Source of the DNA: Antedon mediterranea
Lineage: Eukaryota; Echinodermata; Crinoidea; Comatulida; Antedonidae
Length of the DNA stretch: 64,000 bases
NCBI RefSeq assembly: GCF_964355755.1
Contig: NC_092672.1
Location: 29,074,501-29,138,500 of the forward strand
Direction of reading: 5' to 3'
Positions within the stretch are counted from its first letter, which is position 1, and every line of letters starts with the position of its first letter. The translations under genes were made by a program, and so were the position numbers. The notes under the pieces are model-generated. The model had not been told where the DNA came from. It was given only the letters and a program-made list of their open reading frames with translations, and did no database searches. Positions 63,294-64,000 of this stretch are shown piece after piece.

Positions 63294-64000
63294 CTGTAGA
63301 AAATAAAATTAAATTTTGAGCAATTATGTAATTGTGACTACAGTATTCTTCCAAACATGTATGTATAGTTACTGTATCTGATTAATTGTACACCTCAGTC
63401 AGTCATCAAACGACAGAAGATAAGACAACAGATTATTTAGGTGCACCAAAATGCTTAGTAGACGATCCTCCTATTGCAACTGGAACTTGGCTCATTTTAA
63501 AAAATAATTTAAAAAAAATTTAAGATGCTATTTTAAAGATAGCATGTTTACATGTACATCAAAATTATTCTTTTAAACAATAGAAAAGATACAATAATAA
63601 TCAGTCCATATGATTGAAAAATTGTTTAAAAAGCAACATTTCTAGTAGTACGAGTAGGAGCAAATGAAAAAGTTCTGAAACATAAAATGGTGATTTGACT
63701 TAATTTAGGTCAACTCTTGCATGCTGTTCTCTGTTAGGTCAATTAAAACTTCCTTAATATTATTAGTGATTACCCCAGATAACTGATTATATAAGCCATT
63801 GCAATTTGTGACACACCACAAATCGTTCTACTGGCATCAGTGTTAATGTCATACTTATTTTAGCATGGAGGTATACCGCCATGATTTTAGAAATAATAAG
63901 AATTTGTCTTTTCTTCAGTAGAAAACAGGCTAAATATATCATGGAAAGATTTCTGTGATATTCAATATTTCGGTATCAAATTTTGTCCAGGTCAAAAACT
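63294..64000 (-). other. Kinase intron reaching the window edge
   Basis: Begins at the acceptor of the glycine-loop exon. No further exon is seen up to 64000; the SAM domain exons of the family should lie beyond. Confidence 0.6.

Overview
The window looks like part of an AT-rich invertebrate deuterostome nuclear genome, most likely an echinoderm. The genes are intron-rich with GT-AG introns, one is built from hyalin-type HYR domains, C-type lectin domains and an F-type lectin domain, and the introns are full of small transposons. No species is claimed. The palindrome TAGGCCTA is conspicuously common in non-coding DNA.

Two large genes converge. On the plus strand (2735-33744) a 59-exon model joins with perfect phase agreement into one open frame of 3,954 codons. 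It encodes a secreted multidomain protein: signal peptide, a propeptide with 26 copies of a six-residue repeat rich in N-glycosylation sequons, an astacin metalloprotease with intact zinc site, a Cys-rich linker, CUB, C-type lectin domain (CTLD), thrombospondin type-1 repeat (TSP1), F-type lectin domain, HYR, then a long HYR/CTLD array. In total there are 14 CTLDs and 17 HYRs. Most of the array is five tandem copies of a seven-exon, five-domain, roughly 490-residue unit (HYR-CTLD-HYR-CTLD-HYR).

On the minus strand (63293 down to 37192) lie 14 exons of an ACK/TNK2-type non-receptor tyrosine kinase: kinase domain, SH3, CRIB, long disordered tail with a nine-base microexon, and UBA. The exons for the N-terminus lie beyond 64000. 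The 1,268 codons seen join without a frame break.

The rest is intron and intergenic DNA with dispersed elements: a six-copy MITE family in lectin and kinase introns and between the genes, two other MITE families, a tRNA-derived SINE inserted into a MITE, a 3.15-kb CAG...CTG element with 5-bp target duplications that contains a nested 1.86-kb long-inverted-repeat element, a short relative of the latter with 9-bp target duplications, two dead LINE 3' ends and several minisatellites.

Functional inference: the plus-strand gene would make a secreted, glycan-recognising matrix or immune protease, with one proteolytic module attached to a large lectin array. The kinase gene is an unrelated intracellular Cdc42-effector kinase.
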